The translations under genes and the position numbers were made by a program. A stretch of 64,000 bases of DNA, from assembly GCA_965263065.1 (NCBI GenBank), contig CBDHGH010000003.1, positions 434,001 to 498,000 on the forward strand. The letters run 5' to 3'. The notes below the pieces were generated by a model that had not been told where the DNA came from, did not search any database, and saw nothing but the letters and a program-made list of their open reading frames with translations. Origin of the DNA: TK10-74A sp965263065. Its GTDB lineage: Bacteria > Chloroflexota > Dehalococcoidia > Bin125. Below, one piece after another: positions 43,267-53,532 of the stretch (the first letter of the stretch is position 1; each line of letters begins with the position of its first letter).

Positions 43267-43297
43267 ACAATAGCACGAATGTTCGTACCTGCGTCAA
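43267..43297 (-). promoter_or_regulatory. Putative promoter and operator of the small protein-dcd operon
   Basis: On the minus strand TTGACG (43297-43292) and TATTGT (43272-43267) are separated by 19 bp. Within the spacer lies an inverted repeat ACGAA-TG-TTCGT (plus-strand 43275-43286). A dyad between -35 and -10 is a typical repressor position. The spacer is longer than the ideal 17 bp, and the dyad lacks the four central bases of a GAAC-N4-GTTC LexA site. Confidence 0.45.
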
Positions 43298-43352
43298 TCC
43301 ACCTGGGCCTGGTCGACTACTGAGTCGGGAGCGCCCGCCGGTGCCGCACGAC

Positions 43353-46300
43353 TCACCCCGGCGCGATCACGACCAACAGATCCTTCGCCTGCACCTGCTG
43401 CCCCGGCTCGACGAGCACTTCCGCCACGCGACCGTCGCAGGGGGCGTAGATCGTCGATTGGATCTTCATCGCCTCCAGGTCCAGCAGCTTCTCGTTGCGG
43501 GCGACGGCGGCCCCGGCTTTGACGTAGACGCCGGTGATCAGGCCCGGCGTCGGCGCGCCCACGTGGCCCGGCTCGCCCGGCGTGACCTTGGGCTGGCTGC
43601 GGGTCTCGGCCTTGAGCGACTGGTCCCGCACGCTGACCTGCCGCGGCTCCCCGTTGAGCTCGAAGAAGACGGGCCGCGTCCCGTCGAGGTGCGCGGCGCC
43701 GACGGTCAGGAACTTCACGATCGCGGTTCGCCCGGGGGCGAGTTCGACCGGCATCTCTTCCCCCACGGGCATGCCATAGAAGAAGGCTGGCGTGGGCAGC
43801 ACGCTGACGTCGCCAAACTCGCGCCGCACGCTGTCGAACTGGGCGTAGACCTCGGGATAGAGCAGGGCGCTGAGCACGTCGCGATGCTCCGGCGCGCGAC
43901 CCGCGCTGGCTTCCAGTTCCGCCGCCACGGCGGGCAGGTCGGCGGGGGGCAGGTTCGCGCCGGGCCGACCGGCGAGCGGCGGCGCGCCGCGCAGGATGAT
44001 GCGCTGCACGTCCGGCGGCCAGCCGCCGGGCGGCGTGCCCAGCGACCCGGCCAGCATCTCGCGGACGGAGTCGGGGAAGTTGACGTCGTGGTCGTCGGGC
44101 AGGGCCAGGACGTCCTCGGGCGTCATGCCGCCGACGAGCAGGAACATCGCCATGTCGCCCACGACTTTGCTCGACGGCGTGACCTTGACGATGTCGCCGA
44201 AGAGTTGGTTGACCCGGGCGTACATCTCCTCGACTTCCGGCCAGCGATGGCCCAGCCCCAGCCCCTGCGCCTGCTGCTGCAGGTTGGTGAACTGGCCGCC
44301 CGGGATCTCGTGGCGGTAGACGTCGGCGTTGCCGGAGCGCGGTCCGATGTCGAAGGGGCCATAGAAGTCCCGCACCCGAGTCCAGTAGCGGGCGACGTCG
44401 CTGAGGGCGGTCTCGTCGAGGCCGGTGGCGCGGGGCGTGTGCGCCAGAGCGGCGACCATGGAGTTGAGGTTGGGCTGACTGGTGCCGCCGCTGAGCGGCG
44501 AGACGGCCGCATCGACGATGTCCACGCCGGCCTCGGCCGCCTTGAGGACGGTGTTGGCATTGATGCCGCTCGTGTCGTGGGTGTGGAGATGGATCGGGAT
44601 GTCGATCTCCTTGCGCAGCTCCCGCACCAGCATCTCCGCGGCGTAGGGGCGCGCCAGGCCCGCCATGTCCTTGATGCCCAGGATGTGCGCGCCCATGTCG
44701 CGCAACTGGCGCGCCATCGTGAGGTAGTAGTCGAGGTCGTACTTCGGGCGCGAGGGATCCAGCAGGTCGCCGGTGTAGCAGATCGCGGGTTCGCAGACCG
44801 CATCCGTCTCGAGCACGGCTTGCATCGAGACGACCATGTTCTCGACGCTGTTGAGGGAGTCGAAGATGCGGAAGATGTCGATGCCCTGGTGCGCGGCCTC
44901 CAGCACGAACTCCCGCACGACGTTGTCCGGATAGCTGGTGTAGCCGACGGCGTTGGAGGCGCGCAGCAACATCTGGAAGCAGATGTTGGGGATGCGCGCG
45001 CGCAGCTGCCGCAGCCGCTCCCAGGGGTCCTCGTGCAGGAAGCGCATCGAGGCGTCGAAGGTGGCGCCGCCCCACATCTCAAGGCTGAAGAGGTTGGGCA
45101 GGCGTTGGGCGATCGCCTCCGCGGGCTGGAGCAGGTCGTGCGTGCGCATGCGCGTCGCCAGCAGGGACTGATGGGCGTCGCGCATGGTGGTGTCGGTGAT
45201 CAGCAGCCGCTCCTGCGATCGCGCCCAGGCGGCGAAGCCGGCCGGGCCCAGCTCTTGCAGCCGCTGCCGGCTGCCGGGCGGGGGCGGCTCGCCCAGCGTG
45301 TAGGGCACGACGGGCGGGTCGCCGAGCATGTCCGGGGCGGCGCGGTCCTGCACCGCGGGGTTGCCGTTGACGATGATGTCGCCCAGGTAGCGCAGCAGGC
45401 CGTGGGCGGTCTCCTCGTCCTGCGGGAAGACGGTCAGCTCCGGCGACGTGTCGAGGAAGTTGGTCGTGGCCTCCCCGGCCTGGAAGGTGGGGTGGTTCAC
45501 GACGTTGAGCAGGAAGGGGATGTTCGACTTCACGCCGCGGATGCGGAACTCGCGCAGGGCGCGGTCGGCGCGACGGCAGGCGCGGTCCAGCGTGCGATCG
45601 GTGGTCGTCATCTTGACGAGCAGCGAGTCGTAGTAGGGGCTGAGCTCGGCGCCGCTGTAGGCGGTCGCGCCGTCGAGGCGGATGCCCGGGCCGGCCGGCG
45701 AGCGGTAGTTCGACAGCCGCCCATAGTCCGGCGCGAAGTTGTCCTCGGGATCCTCGGTCGTGACGCGGCACTGCACGGCGAAGCCGCGCGGGACCAGTTG
45801 CTCGTCCGGGGGCAGCGCCAGGGGCTCGTCATCCAGGGCGACACCCTGCGCGACGAGGATCTGGGATCGCACCAGGTCCAGCCCCAGAACGGCCTCCGTG
45901 ACCGTGTGCTCCACTTGGATGCGCGGATTGACCTCAATGAAGAACCACTCGTTGCTGTCGGCGTCGAGCAGGAATTCGACCGTGCCCGCGTTGACGTAGC
46001 CGCTGGCGCGGGCCAGCGTCAGCGCGGCCTCGTGCAGTTGCCGTCGGACGCCGTCGTCGAGATTGGGCGCGGGGGCGACCTCGACGACCTTCTGGTGGCG
46101 GCGCTGCACGGAGCAGTCGCGCTCGTGCAGGTGGCGGACGTTGCCGTGGGCGTCGGCGAAGATCTGGACTTCGATGTGCCGGGCCCGGCGGATGTACCGC
46201 TCCAGGAACACGGCGCCGTTCCCGAATGCCCCCTGCGCTTCCTTCTGCGCCTCTTCGATCTGCGCCGACAGATCCTCGGGGCGGTGCACGACCCGCAGTC

Positions 46301-46799
46301 CCCGGCCGCCGCCGCCGAAGGCCGCCTTGACCATCAGCGGGAATCCGATCGCTGCGGCGGCCGTCTGCGCGGAGGCCACGTCGGTGATGGGGGCGTCGTG
46401 GCCGGGGATGACGGGGATGCCGGCCTGCTGGGCCAGCTTGCGGGCGGAGACCTTGTCGCCGAGCGCGTCCAGGATTTCCGCCGGCGGTCCCACGAAGACG
46501 ATGCCGGCGTCGGCGCAGGCGCGGGCCATGGCGCTGTTCTCGGCCAGGAAGCCATATCCCGGATGGATCGCGTCGACGCCGTGCTCCTTGGCCTGGGCAA
46601 TGATGCCCGCGATGTCCAGGTAGGCGGCAACGGGTCCCTGGCCGGCGCCCACCGGGTAGGCCTCGTCGGCCTTGAAGCGGTGCAGGCTCAGGCGGTCCTC
46701 CTGGGAGTAGATCGTGGCGGTGCGGAGCCCCAGCTCCGCCGCGGCGCGCATGATGCGGATCGCGATCTCGCCCCGGTTGGCGGCCAGCAGTTTCTGCAT
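43353..46799 (-). CDS. pyc: Pyruvate carboxylase
   Basis: This 1148-aa single-chain pyruvate carboxylase has an N-terminal biotin carboxylase domain (LAANRGEIAIRIMRAA, ATP-grasp FGGGGRGLRVVH, EVNPRIQVEHTVTE). The carboxyltransferase domain begins at LLITDTTMRDAHQSLLATRMRTHDL near residue 530, and a C-terminal biotinyl domain has EAMKIQS with biotin-accepting Lys1112. It makes oxaloacetate from pyruvate, bicarbonate and ATP for anaplerosis or gluconeogenesis. The length is typical of the four-domain enzyme. The next operon (small protein-dcd) starts just downstream on the same strand. Confidence 0.96.
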   Translation of the reverse strand: MQKLLAANRGEIAIRIMRAAAELGLRTATIYSQEDRLSLHRFKADEAYPVGAGQGPVAAYLDIAGIIAQAKEHGVDAIHPGYGFLAENSAMARACADAGIVFVGPPAEILDALGDKVSARKLAQQAGIPVIPGHDAPITDVASAQTAAAAIGFPLMVKAAFGGGGRGLRVVHRPEDLSAQIEEAQKEAQGAFGNGAVFLERYIRRARHIEVQIFADAHGNVRHLHERDCSVQRRHQKVVEVAPAPNLDDGVRRQLHEAALTLARASGYVNAGTVEFLLDADSNEWFFIEVNPRIQVEHTVTEAVLGLDLVRSQILVAQGVALDDEPLALPPDEQLVPRGFAVQCRVTTEDPEDNFAPDYGRLSNYRSPAGPGIRLDGATAYSGAELSPYYDSLLVKMTTTDRTLDRACRRADRALREFRIRGVKSNIPFLLNVVNHPTFQAGEATTNFLDTSPELTVFPQDEETAHGLLRYLGDIIVNGNPAVQDRAAPDMLGDPPVVPYTLGEPPPPGSRQRLQELGPAGFAAWARSQERLLITDTTMRDAHQSLLATRMRTHDLLQPAEAIAQRLPNLFSLEMWGGATFDASMRFLHEDPWERLRQLRARIPNICFQMLLRASNAVGYTSYPDNVVREFVLEAAHQGIDIFRIFDSLNSVENMVVSMQAVLETDAVCEPAICYTGDLLDPSRPKYDLDYYLTMARQLRDMGAHILGIKDMAGLARPYAAEMLVRELRKEIDIPIHLHTHDTSGINANTVLKAAEAGVDIVDAAVSPLSGGTSQPNLNSMVAALAHTPRATGLDETALSDVARYWTRVRDFYGPFDIGPRSGNADVYRHEIPGGQFTNLQQQAQGLGLGHRWPEVEEMYARVNQLFGDIVKVTPSSKVVGDMAMFLLVGGMTPEDVLALPDDHDVNFPDSVREMLAGSLGTPPGGWPPDVQRIILRGAPPLAGRPGANLPPADLPAVAAELEASAGRAPEHRDVLSALLYPEVYAQFDSVRREFGDVSVLPTPAFFYGMPVGEEMPVELAPGRTAIVKFLTVGAAHLDGTRPVFFELNGEPRQVSVRDQSLKAETRSQPKVTPGEPGHVGAPTPGLITGVYVKAGAAVARNEKLLDLEAMKIQSTIYAPCDGRVAEVLVEPGQQVQAKDLLVVIAPG

Positions 46800-46816
46800 A
46801 GGGGCACGATAGCGGC

Positions 46817-46836
46817 CCGGCGCGGCTCGATCGCGC
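46817..46836. repeat. 20-bp direct repeat, left copy
   Basis: CCGGCGCGGCTCGATCGCGC, 17 nt upstream of the pyc start. An identical 20-bp copy lies at 47744-47763. The two copies bracket a 907-nt stretch holding a lower-GC membrane-protein gene. The repeat itself contains a GCGCG/CGCGC dyad around GCTCGAT, like a recombination or integration site. Confidence 0.8.
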
Positions 46837-46936
46837 CCGACGACCCGGCGAAACGCTATGCTGGTGGCATCAACGGATCAGAGGTCGGCGCCGTGACGCG
46901 GTCCCGCCGATCAGGAGTCAGGCGAGGTGCGAGGAG

Positions 46937-47110
46937 ATGTCTCAACTATTCACGGGACCCGGGCATTCCGGGTCGAACCCGCCGCCCCCGCCCAAGAAGC
47001 CGATGCGGCCGCGTCCTGAAGAGCGCGAAGAGCCGCGCGATCCGGGGACTGAAGCCTCAGTCCCGGCCAAGAGGCCGATGCTCCCACGGCCTTGGCGCCG
47101 CCGCACGTAG
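46937..47110 (+). CDS. Possible small proline-rich basic peptide
   Basis: This 57-codon frame from ATG 46937 to TAG 47110 encodes a proline-, arginine- and lysine-rich peptide with two related segments, PKKPMRPRP and AKRPMLPRP, and a C-terminal RRR. GAGG lies 10-13 nt upstream, an indifferent ribosome site. A hairpin GGGACTGA/TCAGTCCC (47045-47064) lies inside it, which argues that the stretch may be noncoding. It lies inside the direct-repeat-flanked islet. Its reality is doubtful. Confidence 0.3.
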   Translation: MSQLFTGPGHSGSNPPPPPKKPMRPRPEEREEPRDPGTEASVPAKRPMLPRPWRRRT

Positions 47111-47129
47111 TCCGAGTTCCGGCGGTGGC

Positions 47130-47630
47130 CTACGCCGCCGCCGTCCAGATGATCGCTACTGCCACGCATGTGACTTCTAGCCCCGCGAGGGCGAGCACCG
47201 CCTGCAGCCTGAACACCTGCCGCCGTAGGGCCCGGGCGTTTTGCTCGTAGGCATACACGGCGTAGTCGACCATCGCATGCTTGACGGCCGGGACCGAATC
47301 CGACCAGTACTGGGCCCAGAGAGTCGTCGGATGCCTCGCGATATAGAAGCGCCGGGGCCATAGATGCCAAAACGTGACTAACCCGAGGACGAGGAACAGC
47401 GCCCCTGCCGCGATGAGGAATCCGACCGCGCCCATGGGCACATCGGATGTCGCCAGGAACGCGGCGAAGCCAAGGACGATGCCGCTGCCGGTGAAGACCT
47501 GGATCACCTTCTGGTCGAGAGATTGCTGCGCAGCCAGTTGCCGGTCCTCGGCCTCAATGATCTGGTCGAAGAGAAAGTCCAGCGTCTCCGGCTGCGGGGC
47601 GTTGGGCTCCTCGGGATTCTCGGGAGTCAT
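47130..47630 (-). CDS. Hypothetical three-helix membrane protein
   Basis: This 166-aa protein starts with an acidic, Pro/Glu-rich N-terminus and an amphipathic helix (LDFLFDQIIEAEDRQLAAQQSL). Hydrophobic helices follow: VIQVFTGSGIVLGFAAFLA, AVGFLIAAGALFLVLGLVTF, and a C-terminal one (LALAGLEVTCVAVAIIW) after a soluble loop (residues ~95-140). I do not recognise the family. The layout, helical cytosolic part plus few helices, resembles small effector-like membrane proteins, but that is only a resemblance. It lies within the direct-repeat islet, with a triple CTAAGTT repeat upstream. Confidence 0.7.
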   Translation of the reverse strand: MTPENPEEPNAPQPETLDFLFDQIIEAEDRQLAAQQSLDQKVIQVFTGSGIVLGFAAFLATSDVPMGAVGFLIAAGALFLVLGLVTFWHLWPRRFYIARHPTTLWAQYWSDSVPAVKHAMVDYAVYAYEQNARALRRQVFRLQAVLALAGLEVTCVAVAIIWTAAA

Positions 47631-47686
47631 CGCGGAGGGCCCACTGAGACGGCCATTGATCTTCCTGGTTTGAGTCGCACCCGGGA

Positions 47687-47713
47687 AACTTAGACCAACT
47701 TAGCGAAACTTAG
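47687..47713 (-). promoter_or_regulatory. Three CTAAGTT direct repeats phased at 10 nt
   Basis: On the minus strand CTAAGTT occurs three times, at 47713-47707, 47703-47697 and 47693-47687, each exactly 10 nt from the next. The block ends 56 nt upstream of the start of the three-helix membrane protein gene (47630). OmpR/PhoB-type response regulators and other stacking proteins bind tandem repeats at 10-11 nt spacing. It is probably the operator of that gene. Confidence 0.6.
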
Positions 47714-47743
47714 ACACTCAGTCCCCGATGCGGAAACCCGGCT

Positions 47744-47763
47744 CCGGCGCGGCTCGATCGCGC
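47744..47763. repeat. 20-bp direct repeat, right copy
   Basis: This is identical to 46817-46836. It lies 12 nt beyond the M20 peptidase stop. If one copy and the 907 nt between are removed, the peptidase stop and the pyc start would be about 49 nt apart, an ordinary operon-like gap. Confidence 0.8.
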
Positions 47764-47775
47764 GGCTTCCGAGGC

Positions 47776-49113
47776 TTAGTCCGCGCCCAGGGCGCGCAGC
47801 GCGATCGCTTCCGCCAGGCAGGCGCGCTCCAGGTCGTCGAGGTTCTGGCTCTCGTCGGGGCCGTGAATTTGGCTGGTCGGGTCGCCGGCGCCGGTGAGCA
47901 GGATCGTCGCCCCCGGCGACGCGGCCTGAAACGCGCCGACGAACGGGATTGAGCCCCCGATCCCGATCTCCACCGCGGGACGCCCCCAGGCCTCCGCGAA
48001 GCCGGCACGGAAGGCGTCGTAGGCGGGGCCGTCCGTCTCGAGCGCGACGGGCTCCGCGCTGGCGCCCGGCCTGACCGAGACGGTCGCGCCCCACGGACGC
48101 TGCGCTTCCAGGTGCGCGACCAGCGCCGCCATTGCGCGTGCGGGGTCGTCGCCGGGGGCCAGCCGCACGCTGACCTTGGCGCGCGCTACGGGCACAAGCT
48201 GGTTGATCGCCTCGGCGACGGGCGGCGCGTCGATGGCGAGCACGGAGATCGCGGGCTGGCTCCACGTCCGCGATGTAAGCGGGCCATCGCCGATCAGGCG
48301 GAGCTCCGGCGCCGCGCCCGCCTGATCGCGCAACTCCGCCTCGGCGAGGTTCAGCCCGACCGATTCGCGGGAGACCAGACCGGCGACGGCGGGCCGTCCG
48401 GCGTCGTCGTGGAGCGACGCGAGCACGCGGGCGAGGGCCATGAGAGCGTCCGGGAGCGCGCCGCCGAAGAGTCCGCTGTGGACGCCCTGCCGCAGCGTGC
48501 GCACCTCGACTTCGCAATCGACGAGGCCCCGCAGCGTTGTCGTGAGGGCGGGCTCGCCGACGCGCCAGTTGGCCGAATCGGCGATCACGATGACGTCGGC
48601 GGCGAGATCGGCGGCGTAGCGCGTGAGGAAGTCCGCCAAGTGCAGCGAGCCGATCTCCTCCTCGCCCTCGACGAACAGCTTGACGTTGACCGGCAGGTCG
48701 TCGCCCAGCGCGCGCAGGGCGGCAAGGTGGATGGCGATGCCGGCCTTGTCGTCGGAGGCGCCCCGGCCGAACAGGCGTCCGTCGCGCTCAGCCGGCTGGA
48801 AGGGGTCCGACGTCCACTGCGCAAGGTCGCCGGGCGGTTGCACATCGTGGTGGGCGTAGAGCAGGACGGTGGGCCGCTCGTCGCCGGTGCGGCGCTCCCC
48901 CAGGACGGCGGGGTGCGCGCCCTCGACCTCGAGCAGACGCACGTCGCGGAGGCCCGAATCTCGCATGAGCTGGGCGGTGGCCAGCGCCGAGCGACGCACG
49001 TCCGCGGGATCGAAGCCCCCGGCGCTGACCGAGGGGATGCGGATGAGGCTCTCCAACTCCGCCCGCGTGCGGGGGAAGCCGGCGGCGATGCGGGCGCGAA
49101 GGTCGTCGTGCAT
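47776..49113 (-). CDS. M20 family dipeptidase
   Basis: This 445-aa zinc peptidase of the M20/ArgE/DapE family has YAHHDVQPPGDLAQW near residue 86 with metal ligands H88 and D90, LFGRGASDDKAGIAIHLAAL, the catalytic VEGEEEIGSLHL, and a C-terminal GGSIPFVGAFQ with the final His-replaced region typical of this branch. It removes dipeptides or acyl amino acids in the cytoplasm. It probably formed a unit with pyc before the islet was inserted between them. Confidence 0.92.
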   Translation of the reverse strand: MHDDLRARIAAGFPRTRAELESLIRIPSVSAGGFDPADVRRSALATAQLMRDSGLRDVRLLEVEGAHPAVLGERRTGDERPTVLLYAHHDVQPPGDLAQWTSDPFQPAERDGRLFGRGASDDKAGIAIHLAALRALGDDLPVNVKLFVEGEEEIGSLHLADFLTRYAADLAADVIVIADSANWRVGEPALTTTLRGLVDCEVEVRTLRQGVHSGLFGGALPDALMALARVLASLHDDAGRPAVAGLVSRESVGLNLAEAELRDQAGAAPELRLIGDGPLTSRTWSQPAISVLAIDAPPVAEAINQLVPVARAKVSVRLAPGDDPARAMAALVAHLEAQRPWGATVSVRPGASAEPVALETDGPAYDAFRAGFAEAWGRPAVEIGIGGSIPFVGAFQAASPGATILLTGAGDPTSQIHGPDESQNLDDLERACLAEAIALRALGAD

Positions 49114-49211
49114 GGGGACTCCGGAGCCGGCGTCAGATCAGATCGGCCCGCTGGGGGGCGGGCCGCTGCTGCTGTGTGACTGGTGAGGCCAGCGACCTCA
49201 TGGCGGCGCGC

Positions 49212-49505
49212 CTAGACCTCGACGCGGTCCTTGAGGCCCTTGGCGGGCCGAAAGGAGACGGCCCGCTTGGCCACGATCTGAATCGCCTCGCCGGTGGCCG
49301 GGTTGCGCCCCTCGCGGGCCTTGCGCCGGCGGGTCTCGAACTTGCCGAAGCCGGCGATGGAGACTTCGCGGTCCGCATCCAGCTCGATGGCGATGATGCC
49401 CTTGCCGTCCGCGGAGCTGAAGATCGAATCAACGACCTCCAGTGACTTGGCCTGGGTGAGATCGGCCTGCTTCGCCAGCTTCGCCGCCAACTCGGTCTTG
49501 TTCAC
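49212..49505 (-). CDS. HU-family DNA-binding protein
   Basis: This 97-aa nucleoid protein has MNKTELAAKLAKQADLTQAKSLEVVDSIF, AGFGKFETRRRKAREGRNPATGEAIQIVAKRAVSFRPAKGLKD and the DNA-binding arm centred on RNPATGE. HU homodimers bend DNA and support replication and repair. Between residues ~30 and 45 there is a slightly longer loop (SSADGKGIIAIELDADRE) than in HU of E. coli. The promoter upstream is clear. Confidence 0.94.
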   Translation of the reverse strand: MNKTELAAKLAKQADLTQAKSLEVVDSIFSSADGKGIIAIELDADREVSIAGFGKFETRRRKAREGRNPATGEAIQIVAKRAVSFRPAKGLKDRVEV

Positions 49506-49570
49506 GTGCGTGTCCTCCTCATTCGCTCTCCCCGGCCGGGTCTGTCCGGGCTCTGTCCGAATTTCAAGTC

Positions 49571-49598
49571 AAGATACGCGGCGCGCCGGGTCGGTCAA
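49571..49598 (-). promoter_or_regulatory. Promoter of the HU gene
   Basis: On the minus strand TTGACC (49598-49593), a 16-bp GC-rich spacer and TATCTT (49576-49571) lie about 65 nt upstream of the HU start codon. It sits in an AT-rich patch between the HU and ribokinase genes, well placed for a housekeeping sigma factor. Confidence 0.65.
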
Positions 49599-49667
49599 GA
49601 AACGACGTGTCACGCCTCCTGGCCGCATCCATGCGCCGGAGACCATTCCTGCGCTCGGCGTGACGCG

Positions 49668-50609
49668 TTAGCGACCACGCATCAGCCGCTCGACATCGGC
49701 CTGCCGCGGCATCGCTTCCTGGACGCCGGGCCGGGTCACGGCCAGCGCCGCCGCCGCGTTGGCGAAGGCGGCCGCCGCGCCGATCGGGCGGCCCTCGCTC
49801 AGCGCGACCGCCAGCGCTCCGTTGAACGCGTCGCCCGCGCCCACGCTGGCGACCGGCCGCACGCGGTGACCGGGCACGGTCGTGACCGGCCCCCCGCCCG
49901 CGTCGGCGAGGACGGCCCCGTCCGCGGCCAGCGTGACGATGACGTTGGCGATCCCGCGATCACGCAGTGCGACGGCCGCCTGCGACGCGCCGGACGCGCG
50001 ACCGCCGTCCGGGCCGCGGATCAGCGCCTCGGCCTCGCCCTGATTGGGCGTGAGGATGTTGGCGAGGGCGTGGAAACCCTCGGGCAGCTCGGGTCGGACC
50101 GGGGCGGGGTCCAGGATCACCCGGACGCCCTGCGCCCGGGCCATGCGCATCGCAGCGGCCGTCACGGACAGCGGGATCTCCTGCTGCACGAGCAGGACGC
50201 CGGCGCCCGGCAGCGCCCGCTCGAGTGCCGCGAGTTCCGCCTCCCCGCAGCGGGCGTTGGCTCCATACACCGCCAGCACGGTGTTCTCGCCCTCCGCGTC
50301 GAGCACGATCATCGCGACGCCGGAGCGCGCCGCGGGGTCGGTCGCGACGCCGGCGCAGTCGACTCCGTCGCCTTCGAGCAGGGCAAGCAGCGCGCGCCCT
50401 TCGGCGTCGTCGCCCACGCGGCCGATGAGGCGCACCGGCGTGCCCGGACCCGCCAGTCGCGCCGCCGCGACGGCCTGGTTCGCGCCCTTGCCCCCGCCGG
50501 AGGTGTAGAAGCGATTCCCCTCCACGGTTTCGCCGGGCCGGGGCAGCCGGTCGGCCTGCAGGACGAAGTCGTAGTTCAAGCCGCCCAGCACCACGATCGC
50601 GTTGGCCAT
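49668..50609 (-). CDS. rbsK: Ribokinase
   Basis: This 313-aa PfkB-family sugar kinase has NYDFVLQADRLPRPGETVEGN, the sugar-binding GGGKGANQAVAAARL and the C-terminal VASVGAGDAFNGALAVALSEG anion-hole motif with catalytic Asp. These match ribokinase (ATP + D-ribose to ribose 5-phosphate), although related pentose or nucleoside kinases share them. No ribose transporter or deoD/rbsD lies beside it. It diverges from the phosphotriesterase-like gene. Confidence 0.88.
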   Translation of the reverse strand: MANAIVVLGGLNYDFVLQADRLPRPGETVEGNRFYTSGGGKGANQAVAAARLAGPGTPVRLIGRVGDDAEGRALLALLEGDGVDCAGVATDPAARSGVAMIVLDAEGENTVLAVYGANARCGEAELAALERALPGAGVLLVQQEIPLSVTAAAMRMARAQGVRVILDPAPVRPELPEGFHALANILTPNQGEAEALIRGPDGGRASGASQAAVALRDRGIANVIVTLAADGAVLADAGGGPVTTVPGHRVRPVASVGAGDAFNGALAVALSEGRPIGAAAAFANAAAALAVTRPGVQEAMPRQADVERLMRGR

Positions 50610-50680
50610 CGCGTTCTCCTCGCGTCCATCGTAGGAAGGCCGGAGTGGACGCGGCGGGTATCCTCGTTCGGGAGGACGAT

Positions 50681-51619
50681 ATGCCCCACATCCAAACCGC
50701 GCTTGGTCCCATCGACGCCGCCGATCTGGGCTTCACGCTCAGTCACGAACACGCCGGGATGCGGGTGCCGCTGACGCGGCACTACTACCCCTGGCTCGAC
50801 GCCCTTGAGTTGCAGCGGGAGGGATCGATCCGGGAGTTGCGCGAGGCGAAGGCGGGCGGCGTCGACGCGATCATCGAACTGTCGACGCCGGACCTCGGCC
50901 GCGATGCGGCGCTGCTGGCGGAGATCTCGCGCGAGTCGGGCGTGCACATGGTCGTCGCGACGGGGCTGTGGCGAGACCTGCCCACTGCCCTGGACGCCAT
51001 GGACCCGGACGAGATCGCGGACATCTTCGTGCGGGAGATCGAGGTGGGCATCGAGGAGACCGGCGTCCGCGCGGGCGTGATCAAGGTCGCAAACGACGCC
51101 GAGGGTGTCAGCCCGCGCGGCGAGCGCGTGCTGCGGGCCGCCGCCCGGGCGGCCAAGCGCACGAACGTCCCAATCAGCACGCACCACTGGGCGCCGCTGG
51201 AGGTGGGCCGTCGGCAGTGGGAGATCTTCGACGACGAGGGCGTGCCGCCGCACCTGGTCTGCATCGGCCACAGCGCCGACTCGACGGACGTGGACTACCT
51301 GGAGGATCTGCTGAAGGCGGGCGTGTACGTGTCGATGGACCGTTACCCGGGCGTCCCGCCACGGCCCGAGTGGCGCGATCGCAACCGCACCGTCGAGGCG
51401 CTGCTCGACCGGGGCTGGGCCCACCAGCTGATGCTGGGCCATGACTACGCGCGCGACTACCGGAAGCCCCCCACGCCCGTCCAGGAACAGCACTACCTGT
51501 TCCTCTCGAAGACGGCGCTGCCGGCGATGCTGGCGGACGGCGTCCCCCAGCAGACGATCGACGTGATGATGCGCGAGGTTCCGCGCCGGTTCTTGTCGGC
51601 GGAGACGCCGGCGGGATAG
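50681..51619 (+). CDS. Phosphotriesterase-family metal-dependent hydrolase
   Basis: This 312-aa amidohydrolase-superfamily protein has the binuclear metal site complete: His22 and His24 in SHEH, Lys135 in GVIKVA (carboxylated), His168, His197 in CIGHS and Asp255 in GHDYARD. PTE-like proteins hydrolyse organophosphates or, more commonly, lactones. ATG at 50681 is preceded by GGGAGGA. The neighbours (D-aminoacylase-like gene, convergent) do not fix the substrate. Confidence 0.92.
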   Translation: MPHIQTALGPIDAADLGFTLSHEHAGMRVPLTRHYYPWLDALELQREGSIRELREAKAGGVDAIIELSTPDLGRDAALLAEISRESGVHMVVATGLWRDLPTALDAMDPDEIADIFVREIEVGIEETGVRAGVIKVANDAEGVSPRGERVLRAAARAAKRTNVPISTHHWAPLEVGRRQWEIFDDEGVPPHLVCIGHSADSTDVDYLEDLLKAGVYVSMDRYPGVPPRPEWRDRNRTVEALLDRGWAHQLMLGHDYARDYRKPPTPVQEQHYLFLSKTALPAMLADGVPQQTIDVMMREVPRRFLSAETPAG

Positions 51620-51636
51620 GGCGCGCGCGGCTCGGC

Positions 51637-53361
<1,725 letters not shown>

Positions 53362-53532
53362 GGGACTATCCTTTCGCCTGATGAGGCCGCTCCCCTCCGG
53401 CGGCGGCGGGCGTCGCCGAGAGGTGGGTGCAGGATAGCGCCGCGGGCGTCGCCCGTCGCGGGGCGGTAGGCTGCGGGGCGGACGCGGAAGGATACCGGTG
53501 CGCCGCAGCCAACGGAGAGCGGGAGGATCGCA

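Noticed and set aside
43275..43286. LexA-like box ACGAATGTTCGT
   Set aside because: The Gram-positive LexA site is GAAC-N4-GTTC; here the half-sites are only two bases apart, so it is listed as an unspecified dyad.
42966..47180. A 1404-codon open frame on the plus strand opposite pyc
   Set aside because: It is antisense to a full-length pyruvate carboxylase with every catalytic motif; long antisense frames are expected at 70% GC. It has no domain resemblance.
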